A stretch of 64,000 bases of DNA from Enemella evansiae (GTDB taxonomy: Bacteria > Pseudomonadota > Alphaproteobacteria > Rhodobacterales > Rhodobacteraceae): NCBI GenBank assembly GCA_017255395.1, contig JAFKDC010000015.1:1-64000 (forward strand), given 5' to 3'. Positions 47,296-56,013 of this stretch are shown here, piece by piece (position 1 is the first letter of the stretch; each line of letters starts with the position of its first letter). Under the pieces are notes generated by a model that was given only the letters and a program-made list of their open reading frames with translations, searched no databases and had not been told where the DNA came from. Position numbers and translations under genes: made by a program.

Positions 47296-48678
47296 ATGAT
47301 GAACTCGCTTTCCGGCCGATTGCTGATCCTGACGGTGCTCTTCGTGATGCTGGCCGAGGTGCTGATCTTCGTGCCCTCGGTCGCGCGCTTCCGCGAGGAT
47401 TACCTGCTAGCGCGTCTGGAGCGGGCGCAGATCGCCTCGCTGGCGCTTCTGGCGGACGACATGCTCAGCGCCGAGCTGGAGGCAGAGCTGCTGGACAATG
47501 CCGACGTCTACAACGTGGTGCTGCGGCGCGACGACGTGCGCGAACTGGTGCTGTCGTCGGAACTGCCGGGGATGGTCGCCGCCGATTTCGACCTGCGCGA
47601 GACAACCGGCTGGACGCTGATGCGCGACGCCATGATGCGGCTGGTCAAACGCGGGCCAGAGGTGATCCGGGTGATCGGCAGCCCCTCGCGCGAGGCGGGG
47701 CAGCTGATCGAGGTGACGATGGATTCGGCGCCGTTGCGGGCGGCGATGATCGAATACGGGCTGCGCATCCTGATCCTCTCGGCGGTGATCTCGATCATCA
47801 CGGCGCTTCTGTTGTTCATGGCCGTGCGGGTGCTGCTGGTGAAGCCCATCAAGGGCGTTGTGGGCCACATGCGGCGCTATGCCGAGGCGCCCGAGGACGC
47901 CCACCGCATCATCGCGCCACAGGCCAGGGTGCGCGAGCTGCGCGAGGCCGAGGATGCCCTGTATTCGCTTCAGACCCAGCTGACGCAGGCGCTGAAGCAG
48001 AAAGAGCGGCTGGCGCAGCTTGGCGGGGCGGTGGCCCGCGTCAGCCACGACCTGCGCAATATCCTGACCTCGGCGCAGCTGTTTACCGACCGGATCGAGC
48101 TGTCCGAGGACCCGGCGGTGCGGCGTCTGGCGCCCAAGCTGGTGAACTCGATCACCCGGGCCGTGTCGCTCTGCGAAAGCACGCTGGCCTTCGGGCGGGC
48201 CGAGGAGCCCTCTCCGACGCTGACGCTGTTCAACCTCGCCGCCCTCACCAGTGAGGTGCTGGAAGCCGAGCGGTTGGCGATCGGCGAGCACGATGTCAGC
48301 CTCTCCGAGGATATTCCGGCAGGGCTGATGGTGCGCGGCGACCCGGAACAGATCTACCGGGCGGTGTCCAACCTTGTCCGCAATGCACGACAGGCCATCG
48401 TGGCGACGGGCCAGCCCGGCGAGATCAGGGTGGCCGCGCGGTCTGACGATCACGACTGGGTGATCACGGTCGAGGATACCGGCCCCGGGCTGCCCCCCAA
48501 GGCGCGCGACCACCTGTTCCAGGCCTTCACCGGCGGGGCGCGCAAGGGCGGTTCCGGTCTTGGGCTGGCCATCGTCGCCGAGCTGATGCGCGGCCATGGC
48601 GGCACGGTGCGGCTGGCGCGGACCGACGACGCGGGCACCTGTTTCGAGATTCGCCTGCCGATGGCCCCGGCGGGCTAG
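47296..48678 (+). CDS. Orphan sensor histidine kinase
   Basis: 460 residues. Two membrane helices (about 8-28 and 157-178) flank a periplasmic domain; a HAMP-like linker follows (VLLVKPIKGVVGHMRRYAEA, 20 residues). The phosphoacceptor is H251 in ARVSHDLRNILTS, and the ATPase part shows NLVRNARQAI, VEDTGPGLPP and GGSGLGLAI. No response regulator is adjacent. It follows the oxidoreductase by 24 bases, so it may be read with it. Confidence 0.9.
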   Translation: MMNSLSGRLLILTVLFVMLAEVLIFVPSVARFREDYLLARLERAQIASLALLADDMLSAELEAELLDNADVYNVVLRRDDVRELVLSSELPGMVAADFDLRETTGWTLMRDAMMRLVKRGPEVIRVIGSPSREAGQLIEVTMDSAPLRAAMIEYGLRILILSAVISIITALLLFMAVRVLLVKPIKGVVGHMRRYAEAPEDAHRIIAPQARVRELREAEDALYSLQTQLTQALKQKERLAQLGGAVARVSHDLRNILTSAQLFTDRIELSEDPAVRRLAPKLVNSITRAVSLCESTLAFGRAEEPSPTLTLFNLAALTSEVLEAERLAIGEHDVSLSEDIPAGLMVRGDPEQIYRAVSNLVRNARQAIVATGQPGEIRVAARSDDHDWVITVEDTGPGLPPKARDHLFQAFTGGARKGGSGLGLAIVAELMRGHGGTVRLARTDDAGTCFEIRLPMAPAG

Positions 48679-48928
48679 GGCGCGCGCAGGTCCCCTGTCT
48701 TTCGGTGTCGGAGCAAGCCCGCGGCACGCGCCGCCGGGCAGGTTCCGGATACAGCAGAGGCCCGAAGGCCCCGGCTGGCGGATGCGGGCCTGCCGCCGGG
48801 AGCAGGGCATTTGCCGGGCGCCGGGCGCGGCATGGGATGCCGCCCGGGTAGCGGCATTGGCACAGGGGCAAGGGGGCCGTGTCGTGCCGGAAAATATTGC
48901 TTGATCCGAAAAAAGTCCGCATGGCCCC

Positions 48929-48957
48929 TTGCATTGCCCCGGCCCCGTCTGTAGATG
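48929..48957 (+). promoter_or_regulatory. Promoter of tRNA-Arg
   Basis: TTGCAT (48929-48934), 17 bases, TAGATG (48952-48957), placing initiation around the tRNA 5' end region at 48964-48968. The -10 is a fair match. Confidence 0.55.
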
Positions 48958-48967
48958 CAGCCCTCAC

Positions 48968-49044
48968 GGACCGATAGCTCAGCTGGATAGAGTACTTGAC
49001 TACGAATCAAGGGGTCGGGGGTTCGAATCCTCCTCGGTCCGCCA
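48968..49044 (+). tRNA. tRNA-Arg (anticodon ACG)
   Basis: 77 bases with encoded CCA. Acceptor GGACCGA pairs with TCGGTCC, the D arm reads GCTC...GAGT, the anticodon stem CTTGA/TCAAG closes the loop CTACGAA giving ACG, and the T arm has TTCGAAT. The A34 is expected to be deaminated to inosine to read CGU/CGC/CGA. It is followed by a terminator and then the TTT catabolic cluster; tRNA genes often serve as integration sites. Confidence 0.97.
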
Positions 49045-49054
49045 GAATTTCCTG

Positions 49055-49090
49055 AAAACCGCGTCGGCGCTGCCGGCGCGGTTTTCTTTT
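49055..49090 (+). terminator. Rho-independent terminator of tRNA-Arg
   Basis: AAAACCGCG pairs with CGCGGTTTT across a GC-rich loop and ends CTTTT. A very similar sequence recurs at 58765-58800 after RidA: by hand alignment of 33 bases from ACCGCGTCGGC onward, only the four loop bases differ. Confidence 0.88.
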
Positions 49091-49320
49091 GGGCCCCCGG
49101 GACTGTCAGGCAAAACGGACGTTCACGTCGGGGGCCTGATCCCGCAGGGGGCTTTACCTGTGCCGCGTGGCGTGCCGTGGAAAGTCCCCTCGATCACAGG
49201 TGTGTCCGGTGCGTCCGGCTTTCGGTTTCTGAGAGGTGCCGCGCCCCGACACATGGCCGAACGTGACACGGAAAAGCCGTCACAAATCGCAGGGCCGGGG
49301 AGGCGGGGCAGGGGCGCCGC

Positions 49321-50190
49321 TCATTCAACCGCGCTGCCGTCCATCTCGTGACTTTCCAGAAGCTTGCGGAGCGCTTCGGTCTCTTCGCTCGTCTGGTAGT
49401 TCGATTGGTGAAGATAGTAAGACACGCGCGGCAGCGGTGGCAGGCCGAACTCGGGTCCGAGCACCTGGATGTCGGACCGGAAGGCGCTCAGCGTGCGGGC
49501 GGTGACGCCAAGACCGGCCTCCACCGCGAAACGCACCCCGGCGGGGCTGTGGGTGGTCAGCCGCTCGTAATAGGGCATGCCCACCAGCTCGAGCGCATTC
49601 AGGCAGATCCGGCGAAACATGCTGGGTTCGTCGGTGAGGACAAGGGGCAGCGGGCCGTCTTCGGGCATGGCCCAGCCCTGCGCCGCGACCCATTGCACCC
49701 GCAACAGCTTGAGCAGCCGCCCGTCCCGGACACCCCGGCGCCAGGTGCTGATGGCGATGTCGAGGCCCCCCGCCTCCAGCGTCTCCATAAGGGCGCGGCT
49801 GCGGTCGATATTGAGCTGGATGCGGCTGTGGGGGTAGAGCTTTGCGAAATCCCGCATCACATCCGGCAGGATCGCATTCGCAAGCTCGAGAGGCGCCCCG
49901 ACCCGGATCGTGCGGGAATCGTAGCGCTTCTCCGCCGAGATCACCGCCGTGCTGCACATACGCACGATTTCATGGGCGTGGCGCAATAACTCCTGTCCGG
50001 CGACGGTCAGTTGGCGGCCGCGCCCGACATTCTCGAAGATCGGCCGCCCGACCGACAGTTCAAGGCCCTGCATCTGTTGCGTGACGGCGGATTGCGACCG
50101 CCCCAGGATCTCCGCCGCAGCGGAAAAACTGCCATGAGTGTCGATGGCTATGAGGGTCTTGAGATGGGCAAGCTGGATATCCGGACGCAT
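49321..50190 (-). CDS. LysR-family transcriptional regulator
   Basis: 289 residues. N-terminal HTH (about 5-64): LIAIDTHGSFSAAAEILGRS (20 residues) and QSAVTQQMQGLE. C-terminal effector-binding domain starts near residue 90. It is divergently transcribed from tctC across 163 bases, the classic layout for a regulator of an adjacent catabolic operon, whose effector is probably the transported substrate or a product. Confidence 0.92.
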   Translation of the reverse strand: MRPDIQLAHLKTLIAIDTHGSFSAAAEILGRSQSAVTQQMQGLELSVGRPIFENVGRGRQLTVAGQELLRHAHEIVRMCSTAVISAEKRYDSRTIRVGAPLELANAILPDVMRDFAKLYPHSRIQLNIDRSRALMETLEAGGLDIAISTWRRGVRDGRLLKLLRVQWVAAQGWAMPEDGPLPLVLTDEPSMFRRICLNALELVGMPYYERLTTHSPAGVRFAVEAGLGVTARTLSAFRSDIQVLGPEFGLPPLPRVSYYLHQSNYQTSEETEALRKLLESHEMDGSAVE

Positions 50191-50353
50191 CCTGTCGCTT
50201 TCAGTGTTTCCCCGTGAGATCCCAATAATTCAGTATTCTCGATGGATTTGCAAAAATTATTAATTTTTAAAAACAGACGGGCATGGCTATCCCTCCCCGA
50301 GAACCAAAGATCCTCAAAAACTGGGGACATGCACACCAGCTAGGAGATGATCC
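50191..50353. promoter_or_regulatory. Divergent LysR/tctC control region
   Basis: An AT-rich patch, unusual in this GC-rich window, runs from about 50221 to 50272. It contains AATAATT (50224-50230) facing AATTATT (50255-50261), an interrupted palindrome that could be the LysR operator. I do not see a confident promoter. The patch itself marks the operon control region. Confidence 0.5.
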
Positions 50354-51304
50354 ATGAAGACGCTTACGCTTGCCGCAACCCTTGCAGCGGTGATGACCGC
50401 TCCGCTTTTCGCGCAGACCTATCCTGAAAAAGACATCGACCTCGTCGTCCCATTCGATGCCGGCGGCTCGGGCGATGTGACCTCGCGGATCATTGCGGAA
50501 ACGGCGAACACGCTGCTCGACGGTGTCGAGATCAACGTCGTCAACCGCGCCGGTGGCGGTGGCGTTGTCGGCCAGACCTTCGTGTCCAAGGCCAAGCCCG
50601 ACGGCTATACCATCCTCGCCATGACCAGCTCGGTCGTGACCAATCCGCAGATGAAGGGCGCGCCCTACGAGGTGACGGACTTCCGCCCCGTGGCGCTGTA
50701 CAACCTCGATCCCGAAGTGATCGCCGTGCCCGCCGACTCTCCCTTCGAGACGGCCGAAGACTTCCTCGCGGCGGCCAAGGACGAGACGATGAACGTCGTC
50801 GTGGCGGGTATTGCGACCTCGCACCACATGTCCGGTCTCGCCATCGAGCGCGTGACGGACATCACCTTCAACTACATCCCGACCAAGGGCTTCGGTGCCC
50901 AGGTTCAGGCCATCGCCGGTGGTCATGCCGACGCCGCGCTCTGGCCGCTTGGTGAAGCCGCGGGCCAGGCCGGCAACGGCGGCGGCGTGCGCATCCTTGC
51001 GATCGCCAGCGAAGAGCGCAACGAGGATTTCCCCGATGTCCCCACCTTCGAAGAAGTTGGCATCGACATTCCGATCTGGGCCACCTTCCGGGGCTGGGCG
51101 GTTCCGAAAGACACGCCGGACGAGGTGGTGAAGACCCTCTCGGACCTGATGAAATCGGTTTATGATACGCCCGAATACATCGAGAAGATGGATGCCTCGG
51201 GCTATGGCGCGGTCTACCGTGACGCGGAAGGGTTCTCTTTCGTCGTGGACAGCTATGCCGAGCAGACTTCGGTGATCATCGAAGAAGCCGGGCTCGGCCA
51301 ATAA
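50354..51304 (+). CDS. TTT-family solute-binding protein (TctC)
   Basis: 316 residues; signal peptide to about residue 22 (LFAQT). TctC-type Bug domain: DIDLVVPFDAGGSGDVTSRI (20 residues), AGGGGVVGQTFVSKAKPDGY (20 residues) and GATPEEVV-like TPDEVVKTL. Captures a dicarboxylate, tricarboxylate or related acid in the periplasm for TctAB. ATG follows TAGGAGAT. First gene of the catabolic run; a hairpin separates it from tctB, consistent with higher expression of the binding protein. Confidence 0.9.
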   Translation: MKTLTLAATLAAVMTAPLFAQTYPEKDIDLVVPFDAGGSGDVTSRIIAETANTLLDGVEINVVNRAGGGGVVGQTFVSKAKPDGYTILAMTSSVVTNPQMKGAPYEVTDFRPVALYNLDPEVIAVPADSPFETAEDFLAAAKDETMNVVVAGIATSHHMSGLAIERVTDITFNYIPTKGFGAQVQAIAGGHADAALWPLGEAAGQAGNGGGVRILAIASEERNEDFPDVPTFEEVGIDIPIWATFRGWAVPKDTPDEVVKTLSDLMKSVYDTPEYIEKMDASGYGAVYRDAEGFSFVVDSYAEQTSVIIEEAGLGQ

Positions 51305-51334
51305 CACCATCGCCTGTATCCGAAGTTCACGGAG

Positions 51335-51357
51335 CACTGCCCTTTTCGGGGGCAGTG
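51335..51357 (+). other. Intercistronic hairpin between tctC and tctB
   Basis: CACTGCCC (51335-51342) pairs with GGGCAGTG (51350-51357). No T-run follows. It may stabilise the tctC mRNA 3' end or reduce read-through, giving excess binding protein relative to the membrane subunits. Confidence 0.5.
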
Positions 51358-51397
51358 CCTCCCTTCGTGCGACCCTTCGACCTAGAAAGATGATGCC

Positions 51398-51862
51398 ATG
51401 TCCAGCCAAGCGGACCCCAGAGGTCTTTTTACCCATAGCGATTTCTGGATCGGTCTTTCCCTGACCGTCTTTGGCGGCGCAGCTGCCGCCATGGCGTGGT
51501 CCTTCGATGCGATGTCGCGAAGCTATCCGCTGGCCCTGTCCCTGCTGCTTGCGGCCATGGGGGGGCTGTTGATCCTGAAGACGCTGCTGACGCAGACGCC
51601 TTCGGTGAACTTCGGGCTGGCGACACGGGTCGCCGCACTCTGTGCTCTTGTGCTTGTGCTGTGGATTGCCGCGCTGGGGTTCGGGCTTGGGTTCATCGGT
51701 CCGACGCTGGTGATGCAATTCGCCTTTCTGTGGATCTGCGGTCTGCGCCCGGCGGGCAAGGCGGTGTTGTTTTCCGTCCTGATCACAGCCGCCGGATATT
51801 TCATTTTCGTCTTCCTTCTCAGCGTGCGCCTGCCCGAGAGCATCGCGCCCTGGCTTTTGTGA
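51398..51862 (+). CDS. TTT small membrane subunit (TctB)
   Basis: 154 residues with four hydrophobic stretches, such as LALSLLLAAMGGLLILKTLL (20 residues) and VLFSVLITAAGYFIFVFLL. Size, topology and place between tctC and tctA match TctB, a poorly conserved subunit that partners TctA. Ten bases before tctA. Confidence 0.85.
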   Translation: MSSQADPRGLFTHSDFWIGLSLTVFGGAAAAMAWSFDAMSRSYPLALSLLLAAMGGLLILKTLLTQTPSVNFGLATRVAALCALVLVLWIAALGFGLGFIGPTLVMQFAFLWICGLRPAGKAVLFSVLITAAGYFIFVFLLSVRLPESIAPWLL

Positions 51863-51872
51863 GAGCAGAAAC

Positions 51873-53423
51873 ATGGATCTCATCCTTCTAGGCTTTCAGA
51901 CGCTGGCCAGCCCGATGGTCCTGATGATGCTCCTGCTGGGCGTCTTCGCGGGCATGGTCGTGGGCTCTATCCCCGGCATCAACGACAACATCGCCTTCGC
52001 GGTCTTCATCCCCTTTTCCTTCTCTATGCCGCCCGAACAGGCGTTGGCGCTGATGGTCGGGGTTTATTGCGCGGCGGCGACGGGGGGCGCGATCCCCGCC
52101 ATCGTGATCAAGGTGCCCGGAACCGCCTCTTCGCTTCTGACCGCAGAGGACGGCAATGCCATGGCCCGCAAGGGTCTGGCGGGTCGGGCGCTTTCCATTG
52201 CCATCACCTCTTCGGTGGTCGGCGGCGTGCTGAGCTCTATCGTGCTGCTGCTCTTTGCGCCCTCGCTGGCCAAGGTGGCGCTGAAATTCGGCTACGTCGA
52301 GAATTTCGCCCTCGCCATTCTGGGCCTGTCCAGCGTGGTCGGCCTGTTGCGCGGCAATATCATCAAGGGCGCGATTGCCGCCCTGATCGGCCTGCTGGTC
52401 GCCACGATCGGTTTCAGCCCGATGACCGGTGCGGCCCGGTACACCTTTGACAGCGTCAACCTGATCGAGGGCATTCCCTTCGTGCCGCTGCTGGTGGGGC
52501 TTTTCGGCATCGCGGCGATGCTGGATCTCAAGGCGGAACTGCTGAAGTCGCGTGCCGAGAATGCCGCGCCCGACGCTCTGCCGACGATCGGTTCTCTCAA
52601 ACTGCCGGGCGGGCTGGTCCGGCGGCTGGCCCCGGTCTGGGGGACAAGCGCGGCGATCGGCAACCTGATCGGGATGCTGCCCGGCGCGGGCATGCTGATG
52701 GCGATCTTCCTGGCCTACAACCAGGCGGCGGGACGCTTCCGCAGGCTCTTTGCGGGCAAACCCGGCGAACCCGAATGGGGCGAGGGCGCACCCGAAGGCA
52801 TCGCCGCGCCGGAGGCCGCCAACAACGCCGTCACCGCCAGTTCCATGGTGCCGCTTCTGTCGCTGGGCATTCCCGGCAACTCGACCTCGGCGCTTTTCAT
52901 CGGTGCGCTGGCGCTGCACGGCATGGTTCCGGGGCCGCTTCTGTTCACCCAGCACGGCAATATCGCCTGGATGATCATCGTCGCCTTCCTGGCCGCCAAT
53001 ATCGTGCTCTGGCCGGTGGCCTGGGTGGTGCTGCGCACGGTGTCACAATACGTCTTTTCGATCCGCAAGGAGGCCATGGTCGGCGTCATCGCGCTGCTGT
53101 GCCTGATGGGGGCCTATTCGGACGGCGGCAACCTGTTCAACATGTGGGTCGCCGTGGGGGCAGGGCTTGTGGCCTATGTCATGCGCCTTGCCAACATCCC
53201 GCTGGGACCGGCCATCCTGGGGCTGGTGCTTGGGCCGCAGCTTGAAACCTCGCTGCACAATTCGTTGACGATCTCGCAGGGGAACTGGGGCGTTTTCTTC
53301 GACGTCGCGGAACACCCGATCAGCGCGGGAATGATGTTCGCCTCCGCCCTCCTGTGGATCCTGCCCGCCCTTCTCGGGCTGCGAGAGCGCGGTCGCGCCA
53401 AGAAAGAGGACCAACAGACATGA
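51873..53423 (+). CDS. TTT large permease subunit (TctA)
   Basis: 516 residues, about twelve membrane segments. Family signatures include GMVVGSIPGINDNIAFAVF, GGAIPAIVIKVPGTASSLLT (20 residues) and VPLLSLGIPGNSTSALFIGA (20 residues), the repeated glycine/proline loops of the substrate pathway. Ion-driven uptake of an organic acid. Stop overlaps the next start (ATGA), coupling transport to catabolism. Confidence 0.93.
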   Translation: MDLILLGFQTLASPMVLMMLLLGVFAGMVVGSIPGINDNIAFAVFIPFSFSMPPEQALALMVGVYCAAATGGAIPAIVIKVPGTASSLLTAEDGNAMARKGLAGRALSIAITSSVVGGVLSSIVLLLFAPSLAKVALKFGYVENFALAILGLSSVVGLLRGNIIKGAIAALIGLLVATIGFSPMTGAARYTFDSVNLIEGIPFVPLLVGLFGIAAMLDLKAELLKSRAENAAPDALPTIGSLKLPGGLVRRLAPVWGTSAAIGNLIGMLPGAGMLMAIFLAYNQAAGRFRRLFAGKPGEPEWGEGAPEGIAAPEAANNAVTASSMVPLLSLGIPGNSTSALFIGALALHGMVPGPLLFTQHGNIAWMIIVAFLAANIVLWPVAWVVLRTVSQYVFSIRKEAMVGVIALLCLMGAYSDGGNLFNMWVAVGAGLVAYVMRLANIPLGPAILGLVLGPQLETSLHNSLTISQGNWGVFFDVAEHPISAGMMFASALLWILPALLGLRERGRAKKEDQQT

Positions 53424-54574
53424 AGCGCGAAACGAAACTCGCCCATTACGGCCGCATGGCGACGCCGGGTCCGGCCAACCCGCCCATCGTGAAGGCCTCG
53501 ACGATCCTGCACGACACGGTGGCATCCTACAAAGCCACCAAGGCCGCGCGGGAGACCGACGACGCTGTGCTGTCCTATGGGCGGCGCGGCACGACCACCG
53601 CGCATCAGCTGGCCGCGGCGCTTGCCGATCTCGAAGGCGGAGAGGCCTGTTTCCTCTTTCCGACGGGGGTGGCCGCGGTGGCCGGTGCGCTGACGCCCTA
53701 TCTGGGCGCGGGCGATCACCTGCTGGTCGTCGATACGATCTTTCCCGCGACGCGCAGCTATTGCGAGAAGAGCCTGAAGCGCAACGGCGTCACCGTCGAT
53801 TACATCCCGTGGGACACCACCGACCTGACCCCCTACGTCAAATCCGAGACAAAGCTCGTGATGGTCGAAAGCCCCGCCTCGCAGACCTATGAGGTCATGG
53901 ACCTGCCCGCGCTTTGCGCCTCGGCCCGTGCGCACGACCTTCTGGTCGCGGCGGACAACACCTATGGCTCGGGCTGGCTGTATCGCCCGCTGGAGCTGGG
54001 CTGCGACCTGTCGGTTGTCGCGGGCACGAAATACATCGGCGGCCATGCGGATGCGATGATGGGCGCGGTGATCGCCAAGGGCCGCGCCGTCGGCCCGCTG
54101 CGCGCCCATACCGCGATGAGCGGCCAGACACTCGGCCCCGACGAGGCCTATGCCTGCCTGCGCGGGCTGCGCACCCTGGGGCTGCGTCTGGAACGGCACG
54201 GCGAGAACGGGCTGGCGCTGGCGCAGTGGTTCCTGGATCAGCCGGAGGTGGCGAAGGTCCACCACCCGGGGCTTCCCGGCCATCCGGGTCATGCGGTCTG
54301 GCAGCGTGATGCCAGCGGCTCGAACGGGCTTTTGACCGTGGAATTCAAGGCGGGCTTCGACGCCGAGGGGTTTGTCGACCGGCTTGCGCTCTTTTCCATC
54401 GGAAGCTCCTGGGGCGGTTTCGAAAGCCTCGCCATGCCGTCCTCGCCGGATGCGGGGCGCCTGTTCCCCGAAGACCGGGCCGGCGCGATGATCCGCTTTC
54501 ACGCCGGTCTGGAACATATCGACGATCTGGTGGCGGATCTGGCTGCCTCCTTCGACACGGCGCGCGGGCGTTAA
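53420..54574 (+). CDS. PLP-dependent Cys/Met-metabolism enzyme (cystathionine beta-lyase-like)
   Basis: 384 residues of PLP fold type I. YGRRGTTT at 53-60, FLFPTGVAAVAGAL for the phosphate cup, and the PLP lysine K204 in VVAGTKYIGGHAD. Closest in motif to cystathionine beta-lyase (MetC), which performs alpha,beta-elimination at a C-S bond to give a thiol, pyruvate and ammonia. In this operon a beta-elimination on a succinylated cysteine is a plausible task. Start shares ATGA with tctA. Confidence 0.82.
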   Translation: MKRETKLAHYGRMATPGPANPPIVKASTILHDTVASYKATKAARETDDAVLSYGRRGTTTAHQLAAALADLEGGEACFLFPTGVAAVAGALTPYLGAGDHLLVVDTIFPATRSYCEKSLKRNGVTVDYIPWDTTDLTPYVKSETKLVMVESPASQTYEVMDLPALCASARAHDLLVAADNTYGSGWLYRPLELGCDLSVVAGTKYIGGHADAMMGAVIAKGRAVGPLRAHTAMSGQTLGPDEAYACLRGLRTLGLRLERHGENGLALAQWFLDQPEVAKVHHPGLPGHPGHAVWQRDASGSNGLLTVEFKAGFDAEGFVDRLALFSIGSSWGGFESLAMPSSPDAGRLFPEDRAGAMIRFHAGLEHIDDLVADLAASFDTARGR

Positions 54575-54635
54575 ACGCAGAGAACGGCCCGCCCCCCTTC
54601 GCACAATACACGCTTAACCAAGGAGACCCACGGAA

Positions 54636-55997
54636 ATGGGAACGAGTGTTTTTGACTCCGAGCTTTTGATGAATGCTTGGTCGACCGAAGAAATGCGTGG
54701 CGTTTTCAACGACCGCGCCCGCATGCAGGCATGGCTGGATGTCGAGGCCGCACTCGCGCTGGTGCAGGCCGATCTTGGCATGATTCCGCAAGAGGCGGCG
54801 ACGGAAATCGCGGCGAAATCCAACTACGAGGCCATCGACAAGGACCTGGTGCTGCATCACCTGAAGATCACGAAGCACCCGCTGGTGCCGACCGTGCGCG
54901 CGCTGGAAGCCGCCTGCGAGGGCGATGCCGGCGAGTACGTGCACTACGGGGTGACCACGCAGGACGTCATGGACACCGGTCTCGTGCTGCAACTGCGCAA
55001 GGCGACCGAGATCATCCGCCGCGACCTGAAGATCCTCGCCAAGGACCTGATGCGCCTGAGCGAAGAGCACCGCAACACGCCGATGATGGGCCGCACGCTG
55101 TCGCTGCAGGCGCTGCCGGTCACCTTCGGCTTCAAGACCGCGATCTGGCTGTCGGAAATCGACCGCCATCTCGAACGTCTCGACGAAATGGAAAAGCGCG
55201 TCTTCGTCGGCTCCATCGTCGGTGCCGTGGGCACCAAGGCCTCTTTCGGGGCCAAGGCCGACGAGATGGAAAAGGCCGTGAACGACCGTCTGGGCCTCGG
55301 CACGCCGACGATTTCCTGGCAGGCCGCCCGTGACGGCTTTTTCGAACTGGGCTCGACCTTGGGGGGCATCAACGCGACGCTCAACAAGATCGGCAACCAG
55401 CTTCTGTTGCTTGCGCACAACGAATTCGACGAGATCGCGGAACCCTTCGGCAAGGGTCAGGTCGGCTCTTCCACCATGCCGCACAAGCGCAACCCGGCCG
55501 TGACGGAGAACTCTGTCACCGTCAGCAACACGCTGAAATCCAACATCAACATTCTTTCGGACATCACCAAGCACGAGCATGAGCGCGACGGGGCCGTCTG
55601 GAAGATGGAATGGAAGGTCCTGCCCGAGATCTGCCTGATGCTCTCTGTCGTGCTCGACAACCTGAAATTCGTCTTCGCGGATATCGAGGTCAAGAAGGAC
55701 AGCATGCTCAAGAACCTCAACCTGCTGCGTGGCTATGCGCTGGCCGAGCGTGTGATGTTCGCGCTGTCCGACAAGATGGGCAAGCAGACGGCGCATGAAG
55801 AGGTCTACAGCGCCGCCATGCACGGGATCGAAAGCGACATCCCCTTCCGCGAGGCGCTTCTGGCCAACACGGAGATCCGCGAGGCGATTTCCGAGGCAGA
55901 GCTCGACGCCCTTCTGGACCCGACCACCTATGTCGGCAGCGCCCCCGATCTTGTCGATCAGGCGGTGGCCAAGACCAGGGCCGGTGGCCGTATCTAA
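54636..55997 (+). CDS. Fumarase/aspartase-superfamily lyase (adenylosuccinate lyase/CMLE-like)
   Basis: 453 residues. Superfamily motifs: HYGVTTQD at 103-110, TLSLQ at 154-158 where PurB has THGQ, and the signature GSSTMPHKRNP at about 277-287. Such enzymes release fumarate from succinyl-N, -O or -S groups. The missing His of THGQ and the GRT-LQ-ALPVTFG context resemble carboxymuconate cycloisomerase and other non-purine members, so a role in purine synthesis is unlikely. AAGGAGA precedes the ATG. Sixteen bases before the MmgE/PrpD gene. Confidence 0.82.
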   Translation: MGTSVFDSELLMNAWSTEEMRGVFNDRARMQAWLDVEAALALVQADLGMIPQEAATEIAAKSNYEAIDKDLVLHHLKITKHPLVPTVRALEAACEGDAGEYVHYGVTTQDVMDTGLVLQLRKATEIIRRDLKILAKDLMRLSEEHRNTPMMGRTLSLQALPVTFGFKTAIWLSEIDRHLERLDEMEKRVFVGSIVGAVGTKASFGAKADEMEKAVNDRLGLGTPTISWQAARDGFFELGSTLGGINATLNKIGNQLLLLAHNEFDEIAEPFGKGQVGSSTMPHKRNPAVTENSVTVSNTLKSNINILSDITKHEHERDGAVWKMEWKVLPEICLMLSVVLDNLKFVFADIEVKKDSMLKNLNLLRGYALAERVMFALSDKMGKQTAHEEVYSAAMHGIESDIPFREALLANTEIREAISEAELDALLDPTTYVGSAPDLVDQAVAKTRAGGRI

Positions 55998-56013
55998 CTG
56001 AAAGGCGAAGACA

